From NCBI RefSeq assembly GCF_036962685.1, contig NZ_JBALOP010000013.1, forward strand, positions 41,469 through 105,468: a stretch of 64,000 bases of DNA. Reading direction: 5' to 3'. The position numbers were made by a program, and so were the translations under genes. Numbering within the stretch: the stretch's first letter is position 1; every line of letters begins with the position of its first letter. Below, piece after piece: positions 43,083 to 51,696 of this stretch. This DNA is from Ferdinandcohnia sp036962685 (GTDB lineage Bacteria > Bacillota > Bacilli > Bacillales > Bacillaceae_L). The notes below the pieces were generated by a model. It saw only the letters and a program-made list of their open reading frames with translations, was not told where the DNA came from and did no database searches.

Positions 43083-44426
43083 TTGAAGCAATCTGAACAA
43101 TGGTCTTCTAAAATTAGCTTTATTTTAGCGGCAGCAGGATCTGCTATCGGATTAGGGGCAATTTGGAAATTCCCTTATGTGGCAGGGACAAGTGGTGGCG
43201 GCATTTTTTTTATCATTTTTCTTTTTTTCACACTGTTAATTGGTTTGCCACTTTTATTAGCTGAATTTGTAATAGGTAGAACGACACAAAAAAACGCAAT
43301 AAACTCTTTTAAAGAGTTAGCTCCCAATACAAGTTGGCACATCATTGGGCGTCTAGGTTTTTTTACAAATGCAATCTTACTCTCTTTTTATAGTGTCGTG
43401 GGCGGCTGGATTTTAATTTATTTGGTAAGCGGAACTATTGGAAAATTGAATGGATTGACTAAACATGAGTATGCTGCGTATTTCGGGGAAACGATTGCAA
43501 ACCCATTTCTTGTTGTGATAGCACAACTCGTATTTATCTTAATTACTGTTATTGTAGTTGCAAAAGGAGTCCAAGCAGGGATTGAAAAAGCAAATAAATG
43601 GATGATGCCTGCCCTTTTCATCATTTTTATAGTAATTATCATTCGCTCGGTTACACTTGAGAACTCACTTGAGGGAATCTTGTTTATTCTAAAGCCAGCC
43701 TTTTCATCTTTAACCTCTGACACAATTTTGTTTGCCTTAGGTCAATCCTTTTTCGCACTTAGTGTTGGTGCTTGTACAATGTTAACCTATAGCTCCTATC
43801 TCTCGAAAAAGGAAAACCTAGTTCAGTCAGCGTTTTCAATTGTGTTCTTAAATATTCTTGTTACTCTTTTGGCGGGTTTGGCCATTTTTCCGGCTGTTTT
43901 TGCATTTGGTTTAGAGCCGGACGTGGGACCTGTCCTCTTATTTAATGTATTACCGACAGTATTTAGCAATATGCCATTTGGAATGGTGTTTTTAGTTGCC
44001 TTTCTTGTGTTATTTTTATTTGCTACTCTAACCTCAGCATTTTCGATGCTAGAATTAATAGTGGCAATTTTAACAAAAGGTGATGTACAGAAGCGTAAGT
44101 TATACACCTGGCTTTCGGGCTTGGTTATCTTTATCGTGGGAGTACCATCAGCACTTTCTTTTGGGGTATTAAGTGATATTCATTTATTAGAAAAATCGAT
44201 TTTTGACCTAGCTGATTACCTTGTGAGTAATATTCTTTTACCGGTTGGGGCTTTCTTTATTTCCCTATTTGTTTCGTTTAAATTTCCACGGACAACTCTT
44301 TATAAGGAAATGCAAATGGGCAGTAGCTTTCCCATTTCTCTATTAAAGGCATGGTTTTTTTTAATTCGGTATGTAGTGCCAGTAGTGATTGTAATTGTCT
44401 TCTTGGATAGTTTGGGGGTCATTTAA
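43083..44426 (+). CDS. Sodium-dependent amino acid symporter (NSS/SNF family)
   Basis: 447 residues, 11-12 TM helices. TM1 reads FILAAAGSAIGLGAIWKFPYVAGTSGGG, the unwound Na+/substrate site of LeuT-type carriers; later LGQSFFALSVGACTMLTYSSYL matches TM6. Bacterial members such as TnaT carry tryptophan. TTG 43083 follows GGAGG. Divergent from the TrpXYZ-like operon, so both might handle aromatic amino acids; inference. Confidence 0.92.
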   Translation: MKQSEQWSSKISFILAAAGSAIGLGAIWKFPYVAGTSGGGIFFIIFLFFTLLIGLPLLLAEFVIGRTTQKNAINSFKELAPNTSWHIIGRLGFFTNAILLSFYSVVGGWILIYLVSGTIGKLNGLTKHEYAAYFGETIANPFLVVIAQLVFILITVIVVAKGVQAGIEKANKWMMPALFIIFIVIIIRSVTLENSLEGILFILKPAFSSLTSDTILFALGQSFFALSVGACTMLTYSSYLSKKENLVQSAFSIVFLNILVTLLAGLAIFPAVFAFGLEPDVGPVLLFNVLPTVFSNMPFGMVFLVAFLVLFLFATLTSAFSMLELIVAILTKGDVQKRKLYTWLSGLVIFIVGVPSALSFGVLSDIHLLEKSIFDLADYLVSNILLPVGAFFISLFVSFKFPRTTLYKEMQMGSSFPISLLKAWFFLIRYVVPVVIVIVFLDSLGVI

Positions 44427-44465
44427 AAAAGGGTGTTCCAGTTAATCTCTTGGAACACCCTTTTC
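44427..44465. terminator. Bidirectional terminator
   Basis: AAGGGTGTTCCA and TGGAACACCCTT stem flanked by A and T runs between converging genes. Confidence 0.85.
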
Positions 44466-44479
44466 CTTTATAATCAGTG

Positions 44480-45817
44480 TCAATCTTTTTCATCTTCATT
44501 TTCTACTGGTGGTGAATGTTTAATCACCTTTATTCTCATAATTCGTTTTTCATCCATTTCTATTACTTTAAATGTATGATTTTTGTAGTCAATTTCGGGA
44601 TGAATATCTCCAGAAGGTATATATCCAAGTTGACCAATCACAAACCCACTTAATGTATCATATTCATCCGTTGGAAAGTCGATTTTCAAAAGAACTTCTA
44701 CTTCATATAAATTAATCGTTCCAGCCATGGAGTAAGTATTTTCATCAAGCTGGATGTAATCCTCGTCCTCGATTGTGTACTCATCGTATTCGTCAAAAAT
44801 ATTCCCGACGATTTCTTCGATCAAATCCTCAATTGTGACAATTCCATCCGTTCCACCATATTCATCAATAACAATAGCCATATGGATATTGTTTTTTTGC
44901 ATTTCCTTAAACAATTCATTTGTATGCTTTGATTCTAAAACAAAATAAGGATCTCTTAGTAGGTCTTTTAAGTTAAAAGAAGTATCACTACAATCATCAA
45001 CGAATTTAATTAATTCTTTTGAATGTAAGATGCCAACAATCTGGTCAATACTTTCATTATAAACCGGAAAGCGTGTGTATTTTTCTACTTTTACGAGATG
45101 AATAATTTCTTTTAATGTGTAGTCAAGTGGGATTGCAATAATATTAGTTCGATGGGTCATAATGTCTGATACAGTTTTATTATCAAATTCAAAAATATTA
45201 TTAATCATAAATTTTTCTGATTCTTGTATGGTGCCTCTTTCTTTACCTACATCAACCATCATTCGAATTTCTTCTTCTGTTACATTTTCATCATCGGCAT
45301 TAGGGTCGACGCCAAACAAACGCACAAGTCCGTTCGTTGATAATGTTAGTAGCTTAACAAAAGGTGATGTTACTTTTGAAAGAATAGTTAACGGCCTTGC
45401 GGCAATTAATGAGATTTCTTCTGCTTTTTGTAATGCTAGCCTTTTCGGTACTAGTTCCCCTATTACTAATGTGAAATAGGATAAAATAAGCGTAATGATA
45501 ATCACTGAGATGGAATCAATAATACCCGGTGCAACTGGGACACCTATTTCAATAAGCCAGTTTGTTAAGTAAGTAGCAAAGCTTCCAGCTGCAAAGGCAC
45601 TGGCTAGAAAACCAGCTAAAGTGATTCCAATTTGAATTGTGGCTAAAAATCTACTGGGATTCGATAGAAGCCTATGTAATAAAATTGCTTTTTTATCTCC
45701 ACTGTCGGCCATTATTTTTACTTTATTATCATTTAATGAAACCATTGCCATTTCAGAAGCTGCAAAAAATGAATTCAGTAAAATCAAAACGACAAGGATT
45801 AAAATCTCAACTACCAT
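44480..45817 (-). CDS. CNNM/CorC-type (HlyC family) membrane protein with CBS domains
   Basis: 445 residues. DUF21/CNNM membrane domain with SFFAASEMAMVSLNDNKV and TLVIGELVPKRLALQ; two CBS domains around 200-330 (DIMTHRTNIIAIP, IVIDEYGGTDGIVTIEDLIEEIVGNIFDEYD); and a C-terminal CorC_HlyC domain. Members act in Mg2+ or other cation export. ATG 45817 follows GGAGG by 8 nt; the ATG five codons earlier overlaps that site. Confidence 0.9.
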   Translation of the reverse strand: MVVEILILVVLILLNSFFAASEMAMVSLNDNKVKIMADSGDKKAILLHRLLSNPSRFLATIQIGITLAGFLASAFAAGSFATYLTNWLIEIGVPVAPGIIDSISVIIITLILSYFTLVIGELVPKRLALQKAEEISLIAARPLTILSKVTSPFVKLLTLSTNGLVRLFGVDPNADDENVTEEEIRMMVDVGKERGTIQESEKFMINNIFEFDNKTVSDIMTHRTNIIAIPLDYTLKEIIHLVKVEKYTRFPVYNESIDQIVGILHSKELIKFVDDCSDTSFNLKDLLRDPYFVLESKHTNELFKEMQKNNIHMAIVIDEYGGTDGIVTIEDLIEEIVGNIFDEYDEYTIEDEDYIQLDENTYSMAGTINLYEVEVLLKIDFPTDEYDTLSGFVIGQLGYIPSGDIHPEIDYKNHTFKVIEMDEKRIMRIKVIKHSPPVENEDEKD

Positions 45818-45951
45818 GTTGAATACCTCCAATGATCAAAAGAAACGAACATTATTTTATTAAATTCCCCTTCTATTCTATCCATTATGCTTATTTTACT
45901 ATGAGATATAAAATCATGCGAAATTCATGCTTAAAAATTCTTCTTTTTATG

Positions 45952-45980
45952 TTGACATTAACAGGAATCGGCTCTATAAT
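45952..45980 (+). promoter_or_regulatory. Consensus SigA promoter of the yceI gene
   Basis: TTGACA (45952-45957), 17-nt spacer, TATAAT (45975-45980): a perfect match to consensus. The operator follows directly. Confidence 0.85.
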
Positions 45981-45981
45981 T

Positions 45982-46015
45982 TATCTTAAGATACGATATC
46001 TTGAATTTAAGATAT
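45982..46015. promoter_or_regulatory. Two adjacent palindromes, probable MarR-type operator
   Basis: TATCTTAAGATA (45982-45993) and ATATCTT-GAATTT-AAGATAT (45996-46015). The second resembles the MhqR-type operator pattern TATCT-N-AGATA known in Bacillus. Both lie just after the -10, over the expected transcription start, so binding would block initiation from a consensus promoter. Confidence 0.6.
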
Positions 46016-46048
46016 ACGATATTAAAATAATTTTATGGGGGAATTAAA

Positions 46049-46582
46049 ATGGCAAATACAAAATGGGCAGTAGATGCATCACACAGTAGTATTGATTTTT
46101 CAGTAAAACACATGATGATTGCAAAAGTAAAAGGTTCTTTTGAAAATTTTGAAGCAACAATTGAAGCAGATCCAGCGGACTTAACAACTGCTAATATTGA
46201 ATTCAAAGTAGACCTTACAAGTATTAACACAAAGAATGCAGATCGTGACAACCACCTTCGTTCTGGTGATTTCTTTGATGTCGAAAACCATCCAACAATG
46301 ACTTTCAAATCAACTTCTATCGTAAAAACAGATGATGGTGAATACGATTTAACTGGTGATTTAACAATTCGTGGTACGACAAAAACAGAAACCTTCAAAG
46401 TTGTATTTGAAGGTGCAGGTAAAGATCCTTGGGGAAATGAAAAAGCTGGCTTCAGTGCAACAGGTAGCCTAAATCGTAGTGACTATGGCTTAGTATGGAA
46501 TGCAGCACTTGAAACTGGTGGCGTTCTCGTTGGAGATCAAGTGAAAATTTCACTTGAAATCGAAGCTGGAAAAGCTGAATAA
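46049..46582 (+). CDS. YceI family lipocalin-like protein
   Basis: 177 residues. WAVDASHSSIDFSVKHMMIAKVKGSF, DNHLRSGDFFDVENHPTMTFKS, and DLTIRGTTKTETFKV are family signatures. YceI proteins form a lipocalin-like barrel binding isoprenoids. No signal peptide, so it is probably cytosolic as in other Bacilli. ATG follows GGGGG. Strongly expressed promoter with operator suggests induction. Confidence 0.93.
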   Translation: MANTKWAVDASHSSIDFSVKHMMIAKVKGSFENFEATIEADPADLTTANIEFKVDLTSINTKNADRDNHLRSGDFFDVENHPTMTFKSTSIVKTDDGEYDLTGDLTIRGTTKTETFKVVFEGAGKDPWGNEKAGFSATGSLNRSDYGLVWNAALETGGVLVGDQVKISLEIEAGKAE

Positions 46583-46589
46583 TACAAAG

Positions 46590-46618
46590 CAAAAAGCAGG
46601 CCATAGTGCCTGCTTTTT
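46590..46618. terminator. Bidirectional terminator
   Basis: AAAGCAGGC and GCCTGCTTT stem with T run between yceI and the carboxypeptidase gene. Confidence 0.85.
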
Positions 46619-48098
46619 AATATTGATATAATAATGTAACGATTTTATCTTCGATTGGTTTTCCATGAGCGTCATTCATTAGATTATTTAATAGGATAGA
46701 ATAGATTAGGTCTTCCCCACTCCTTGTTTTTATATATCCCGATAATGAACTCACAGTTGTAATCGTTCCTGTTTTCGCCTGAATCTTCCCAGCCATTTCT
46801 GGATTTTTCAAACGATATCGTAATGACCCACCAATAAGCCGTTCACTGTTTCCTGCAACCGGTAACGAGTGTAAAAACGTCGGAAACCAAGTTTGGTTTT
46901 GAGCGGAATAGAGAAGCTTTGAGATGTCGTTAGCAGATACCAGGTTCACGTGTGAAATTCCTGAGCCATCCCTAATCACCATACTACTTGGGTCCACACC
47001 GATTTTTCGAAGCTCTTCTTTAACGACATTAATCCCTTTTTCCCAGCTACCATCTCCATAACGGACACGTCCCATCTCCTTTACTAATGTTTCACCATGC
47101 CCGTTGTTGCTTAGCTTCATAAACGAAACTAGGAGTTCATTAAGTGGAATGGATGTATCAGTTGTAAGTAATGTAGCGTTATCAGGTGTTTTAGCTATCC
47201 CTTCCGTTCCGGTTACATGGATCCCTTGTTTAGCTAATGATTGCTTAAATACATCCAGCGCATAGCCAGTAGGCTCCCAAACAGTCATCCATTCTTGAAT
47301 AGGTATCGCATTAACCGGGATTGTTCCTTCAATCGTTATGACATTCTCACCATGCTCACGAATGATTTCTATGTCCTTTTTTTCTTCTTTTCGAACTGTT
47401 TTAGCATTATTGATGACTTTTACGTAATTGCTGGTTGGTTGCAGAGAAATTTCAGCTTTTTCCCCCGCTTTCTTTCCTGGTGATACTTCCACAATTAATG
47501 TGCTGGAATCATAATCCTTATTCGGGGAAAGTGTTAATCCTGAAACAGCCGAACCATAATAATAAGTTTCATCGCTCCATGTTAAATCAATTGAATAGCG
47601 CTCTTCGTCATACCAGGTATCATCAGCAATTACATTTCCAAAAATCACCTCGACTCCCGACTGCTTTATTTTTTTTGCGAGTACATCCAAATCTTCCTGA
47701 AGCAAAGTGGGATCTCCTTTTCCCTTCAGATAAAGATTTCCTGTTAGTTTATTTCCATCAAGTTTTCCATCAGTAAGTATTTCCGTTGAAAACTGAAAAT
47801 TTTCACCCAGGGCTGATAAAGCTGTTGCAGCCGTTATAAGCTTTAAATTGGAGGCAGGTCTAAGCCTGACATCTCCAGCGTGTTGATACAGGATTTCCCC
47901 GCTTTTTGCTGACCTAACGCTTATTCCGGCAATTGCTCCTTTTAAGTTCGGTTCATTCATGACGAGCTGATTTAGTTGCGCAAACACTTGATTTTGGTTC
48001 GAATTTGCATTTGCTTTTTCATGTTGTGGGTGGATGGATGGCATGAATGTAATTACAAACAATAGAATCGCTGCTAGTAAATATTTTCGAGATCGAAT
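46617..48098 (-). CDS. dacB: D-alanyl-D-alanine carboxypeptidase / PBP4 (peptidase S13)
   Basis: About 493 residues from the proposed start. SxxK is S-N-L-K in RLRPASNLKLI, the second motif region is RDGSGISHVNLVS, and the KTG is in GKIQAKTGT. It would trim peptidoglycan pentapeptides outside the membrane. The canonical TTG at 48062 leaves a signal peptide without its basic start. Reading upstream gives IRSRKYLLAAILLFVITF, a proper signal peptide, but the only codons with a ribosome binding site at correct distance (GGGGGAG) are ATT at 48101 and 48098; an in-frame TAG lies just before. Start therefore uncertain. Confidence 0.82.
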   Translation of the reverse strand: MRSRKYLLAAILLFVITFMPSIHPQHEKANANSNQNQVFAQLNQLVMNEPNLKGAIAGISVRSAKSGEILYQHAGDVRLRPASNLKLITAATALSALGENFQFSTEILTDGKLDGNKLTGNLYLKGKGDPTLLQEDLDVLAKKIKQSGVEVIFGNVIADDTWYDEERYSIDLTWSDETYYYGSAVSGLTLSPNKDYDSSTLIVEVSPGKKAGEKAEISLQPTSNYVKVINNAKTVRKEEKKDIEIIREHGENVITIEGTIPVNAIPIQEWMTVWEPTGYALDVFKQSLAKQGIHVTGTEGIAKTPDNATLLTTDTSIPLNELLVSFMKLSNNGHGETLVKEMGRVRYGDGSWEKGINVVKEELRKIGVDPSSMVIRDGSGISHVNLVSANDISKLLYSAQNQTWFPTFLHSLPVAGNSERLIGGSLRYRLKNPEMAGKIQAKTGTITTVSSLSGYIKTRSGEDLIYSILLNNLMNDAHGKPIEDKIVTLLYQY

Positions 48099-48205
48099 AA
48101 TTGGTCTCCCCCTCTTCTAGTACTTTTGTACAAGTTTGGAACTATTACCATATTTTATACAAAATTGAGCGTAATATGAAGAGCGAATCTAATTTAAGCC
48201 AACAA

Positions 48206-48234
48206 AAAAAGCATCCCAGAAGAGATGCTTTTGC
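48206..48234 (-). terminator. Terminator of uppP
   Basis: AGCATC and GATGCT stem with TTTTTTT on the minus strand. Confidence 0.8.
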
Positions 48235-48238
48235 ACAT

Positions 48239-49078
48239 TTATAAAATTCCATAGTAAAAGAGAGCAATAACGGCTGCTAGCACGATGCGGTAAATCGCAA
48301 AAGGTAATAGCTTGATTTTATCAATTAAGCGTAAGAAGAATCGAATTGAGATTAATGCAAATACAAATGCACTAATGAATCCCGCAATAAATATAGGAAG
48401 TGCGTTCATATCAAAATACTCAAGGTTTTTTAGTAGTGAGATTCCACTTGCTCCTGCCATAATCGGTACGGCCATGATAAATGTAAAATCTGCTGCTGCT
48501 CTATGGCTTAATCCCACAAGTACACCACCTGAAATGGTTGATCCTGAACGTGAAAATCCTGGCCATAGTGAAAAACATTGAATCAGCCCTACAGTTAATG
48601 CTTGTTTGTACGTAATTTCATCCACTGTTTGTGTATTCGGGTGTTTAGCACTATAACGGTCAGCAGCAATCATTAAAAATGCACCAACTACTAAACCGAT
48701 CAATACGTACTTCGTATCAAATAAATAATTATCAATTGTGTCTTCAAATAACACACCCAAAACACCAGCTGGAATTAATCCAACAATAATGTGAGTCAAA
48801 CGTAAATGCTTTGCCCCAACTGGAACAATTTTATTTTTTCGATTAAGTCCTAATAAGTCGATAAACCGGTCTTTAAAGACAACAACAACGGCTAAAATAG
48901 AGCCAAGTTGGATAACAACCTTAAATGTATTTGCCGGATACTTTCCAAGAAACTCCTCTGTTTTTAGCCACATATCGTCAACAATAATCATATGACCTGT
49001 AGAGGAAACTGGCGCAAATTCTGTTAAACCCTCAACCAACCCTAAAATAATCGCTTTTATAATTTCAATAATTTCCAT
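48239..49078 (-). CDS. uppP: Undecaprenyl-diphosphatase
   Basis: 279 residues, eight TM (BacA type). EGLTEFAPVSSTGH and PGFSRSGSTISGGVLVGL are the two active-site motifs. It dephosphorylates undecaprenyl pyrophosphate to the lipid carrier phosphate and gives bacitracin resistance. Next to a DedA gene, whose family includes undecaprenyl phosphate flippases. Confidence 0.95.
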   Translation of the reverse strand: MEIIEIIKAIILGLVEGLTEFAPVSSTGHMIIVDDMWLKTEEFLGKYPANTFKVVIQLGSILAVVVVFKDRFIDLLGLNRKNKIVPVGAKHLRLTHIIVGLIPAGVLGVLFEDTIDNYLFDTKYVLIGLVVGAFLMIAADRYSAKHPNTQTVDEITYKQALTVGLIQCFSLWPGFSRSGSTISGGVLVGLSHRAAADFTFIMAVPIMAGASGISLLKNLEYFDMNALPIFIAGFISAFVFALISIRFFLRLIDKIKLLPFAIYRIVLAAVIALFYYGIL

Positions 49079-49102
49079 CAGATATAATATACTCCTTTTT
49101 TA

Positions 49103-49335
49103 AAGATGTCTAGCTCCAGGTGCCTGGTCTAAGCCAATAACTTCGGAAGGTAAATGGCACCTTCTGTCAGCAGTCGTCTTATGCTTGACTTGCACAGGAC
49201 AAGGAAAGCTTCAACAGCATGATCCTCGCACGAAGAAAATGCATAGCATTTTCGAGGAAGTGCTGATATCGACGTTTGCCACAGGACGTGGCGGTAGTTA
49301 ATCGATGATCCTCAATCCGGGCACCTTGCGCCTCT
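49103..49335 (-). repeat. R2 repeat, full-length copy
   Basis: On the minus strand it starts GCGCAAGGTGCCCGGATTGA at the DedA stop and ends CACCTGGAGCTAGACAT before uppP. It contains GCCACGTCC-GTGGC and TCGAAAATGC-GCATTTTCTTCG hairpins. A truncated copy is at 39405-39530. It lies in the 260-nt gap between dedA and uppP. No gene seen in it. Confidence 0.75.
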
Positions 49336-49339
49336 CTCA

Positions 49340-49954
49340 TTATCTCGTTTTTGATCTTCTTTTGGTAAAAAATACAACAAGAAATCCAATTCCCGCTAAT
49401 GCAATTAATGCATACGTAATATTGGAGTATATGTCCATGTAATGAACAATTGTATCCCAAGATTCACCAAAAGCAGCTCCTAGCATTACAAGAATCACAT
49501 TCCAGATTAATGTACCGAGAGTTGTAAATAAAATGAACATCCAAAAATTCATATTGGACATCCCGGCTGGAATGGAGATCAAGCTTCTAATTAAAGGAAT
49601 CATGCGGCAGAAAAATACAGTCCAATATCCATATTTATCAAACCAAGCATCTGCTTTATGAATATCCTCTTTTGTGATTCTTAAAATGCGCCCAAAACGG
49701 TCAACAATTTTCTCCAATCGCTCTACATCAAGTATGCGGCCAATTGCATATAGAATAATCGCTCCTACAACTGAACCCATTGTTGCAGCGATGATGACGC
49801 CTGTCACAGTTAAATTTGTTTTAATAGTCATAAAACCACCTGCAGTTAAAATGACCTCAGATGGTATGGGAGGGAATATATTTTCTAATGCAATTAAGAG
49901 AAAAATTCCAAAATACCCAAATTGGTCCATAAAGTCTGTTATCCAGTTTTGCAT
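49340..49954 (-). CDS. DedA family membrane protein
   Basis: 204 residues. Family signatures: ENIFPPIPSEVILTAGGF with the acidic/Pro motif, FFCRMIPLIRSLISIPAGMSNM with conserved Arg and Gly, and GTLIWNVILVMLGAAFG. Members such as UptA flip undecaprenyl phosphate; specificity not readable. ATG 49954 follows GGAGGT. Confidence 0.9.
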   Translation of the reverse strand: MQNWITDFMDQFGYFGIFLLIALENIFPPIPSEVILTAGGFMTIKTNLTVTGVIIAATMGSVVGAIILYAIGRILDVERLEKIVDRFGRILRITKEDIHKADAWFDKYGYWTVFFCRMIPLIRSLISIPAGMSNMNFWMFILFTTLGTLIWNVILVMLGAAFGESWDTIVHYMDIYSNITYALIALAGIGFLVVFFTKRRSKTR

Positions 49955-50049
49955 GTTTACCTCCAAATAAGAAGCTATTATTACTATTTCGATAGCATTC
50001 TTATTGTAATCTATGTTTGTCCTACTTTAAAGTATTCCTATAAAATTTT

Positions 50050-50805
50050 CTATTCGTGTAATTCCAAAACGACTGGGCAATGGTCGCTGCCCATTACGTG
50101 CGAGTGGATTTGAGAATCTTTTAAGCGTTCTTTCATTTGTTCGGAAACAATAAAATAATCAATTCTCCATCCAATATTCTTTTCACGCACATTTCGCATA
50201 TAGCTCCACCATGTATATTGATCGGTCACGTCAGAATAAAAATGTCTGAAGGAATCAACGAAACCAGAGCTGAGTAAATCAGTCATCTTCCCACGTTCTT
50301 CATCGGTGAAACCAGAATTTCCTCGATTGGATTTTGCATTTTTTAAATCAAGGTCAGTATGAGCGACATTCAAATCACCGCAAAGGATAATTGGTTTTTT
50401 CTCATTTAAACGAATAAGATAATCACGCATCCGGTCTTCCCAATCAAGTCGGAAGTCGAGCCGTGCAAGATCTCTTTGTGAATTCGGTGTGTAAACATTG
50501 ATTAAATAAAACCCATCAAATTCTAATGTAAGAATACGTCCTTCAGCTTCTTCATTCTCATCACCTACACCATAAGAAACTGAAAGAGGTTTATGTTTTG
50601 TAAAAACAGCCGTTCCCGAATAGCCCTTCTTAAGCGCATAGTTCCAATATTGATGATAGCCCTTTAGGTCTAGTTCAATTTGACCCTCCTGGAGCTTTGT
50701 TTCCTGCACACAAAAGATATCAGCATCGATTTCATGAAAATAATCTAAAAATCCTTTTTTGACACATGCCCTTAATCCATTTACATTCCAAGATACAAGT
50801 TTCAT
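50050..50805 (-). CDS. exoA: Exodeoxyribonuclease III / AP endonuclease
   Basis: 251 residues, EEP fold. Motifs NVNGLRA, QETKLQ, YTPNS, CGDLNVAHTDLD, GFTDEER and WRIDYFIVS, GSDHCPV. Repairs abasic DNA sites. The family length in Bacillus is about 252. Confidence 0.95.
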   Translation of the reverse strand: MKLVSWNVNGLRACVKKGFLDYFHEIDADIFCVQETKLQEGQIELDLKGYHQYWNYALKKGYSGTAVFTKHKPLSVSYGVGDENEEAEGRILTLEFDGFYLINVYTPNSQRDLARLDFRLDWEDRMRDYLIRLNEKKPIILCGDLNVAHTDLDLKNAKSNRGNSGFTDEERGKMTDLLSSGFVDSFRHFYSDVTDQYTWWSYMRNVREKNIGWRIDYFIVSEQMKERLKDSQIHSHVMGSDHCPVVLELHE

Positions 50806-50828
50806 AATCTTAAAGCTTCCTCTCTATG

Positions 50829-51563
50829 TTACTCCTCATATATCATTTTTCTAGTCATGCCGCCGTCAACAACAAGATTAATTCCAGTAACAAAATTATT
50901 TTTCGGATCCGTCAAGTACAGACAAGCATTTGCAATATCATCTGGTTTTCCGACTCGTTTTGAAAAATGCTGCCAGTGATCGACTTCACGAAGCTCCTCA
51001 TAGTTACTAGTTTCAATCCAGCCTGGTGAAATCGCATTTACTGTAATCTGATATTCCGCTAATGATGCTGCAAGAGCATGAGTAATCGCAACGATTCCGC
51101 CCTTTGTTGCAGCATAGCCTTCTGAATGGGGTTCAGACATGATCGCCCTTGTTGAGGCAATATTGATAATTGAGCCGCCAGATTTCTTCATATATTTGGC
51201 AGTCTCTCTCGAACACAAGAAGACACTACGCAAATTTGTATTTATGACATCATCCCATTCGTCAATGGTTACATCGAATGGTGATTTAAATAGATTTTTA
51301 CCTGCGTTGTTTATTAAAATATCAATTTTACCATAAGTTTGATAGGTTTGGTTTACCAAATGGAGGATATCCTGTTCGTTTCTTACATCTGTTTTCATAA
51401 AAATGGCTTCCGCACCTTGTTCGTTAAGTTTTCTAGAAAGCTCAATTCCAGCTTCAGCATCCATATCTGCCAATACTACTTTTGCCCCCATTTCTGCATA
51501 AGCTTTTGCAATACCCTTTCCAATTCCATTTGCTGCTCCAGTTACAATTACCACACGAGTCAT
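50829..51563 (-). CDS. Short-chain dehydrogenase/reductase
   Basis: 244 residues. Cofactor motif TGAANGIGKGIA, D in LADMD suggesting NAD(H), NNAG, active-site S in NIASTRA and YAATK (Y-x3-K). SDR family is certain; substrate unknown. ATG 51563 follows GTGAGG; the longer reading lacks a site. 23 nt before exoA. Confidence 0.9.
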   Translation of the reverse strand: MTRVVIVTGAANGIGKGIAKAYAEMGAKVVLADMDAEAGIELSRKLNEQGAEAIFMKTDVRNEQDILHLVNQTYQTYGKIDILINNAGKNLFKSPFDVTIDEWDDVINTNLRSVFLCSRETAKYMKKSGGSIINIASTRAIMSEPHSEGYAATKGGIVAITHALAASLAEYQITVNAISPGWIETSNYEELREVDHWQHFSKRVGKPDDIANACLYLTDPKNNFVTGINLVVDGGMTRKMIYEE

Positions 51564-51696
51564 TTTCCTCACCAACCTATGATAGTAGTTTAATTCTTCC
51601 TTTCCCATTATAATCGACGAAACAAATTTGGCAAAATAAAACAGAGATTCATTGCTTCTAAGAATGATAAAATGACCTATGGGAGTGAGAACACAC

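Noticed and set aside
49179..49460. 93-codon minus-strand ORF over R2
   Set aside because: It is a frame-shifted shadow of dedA continued into the R2 repeat.
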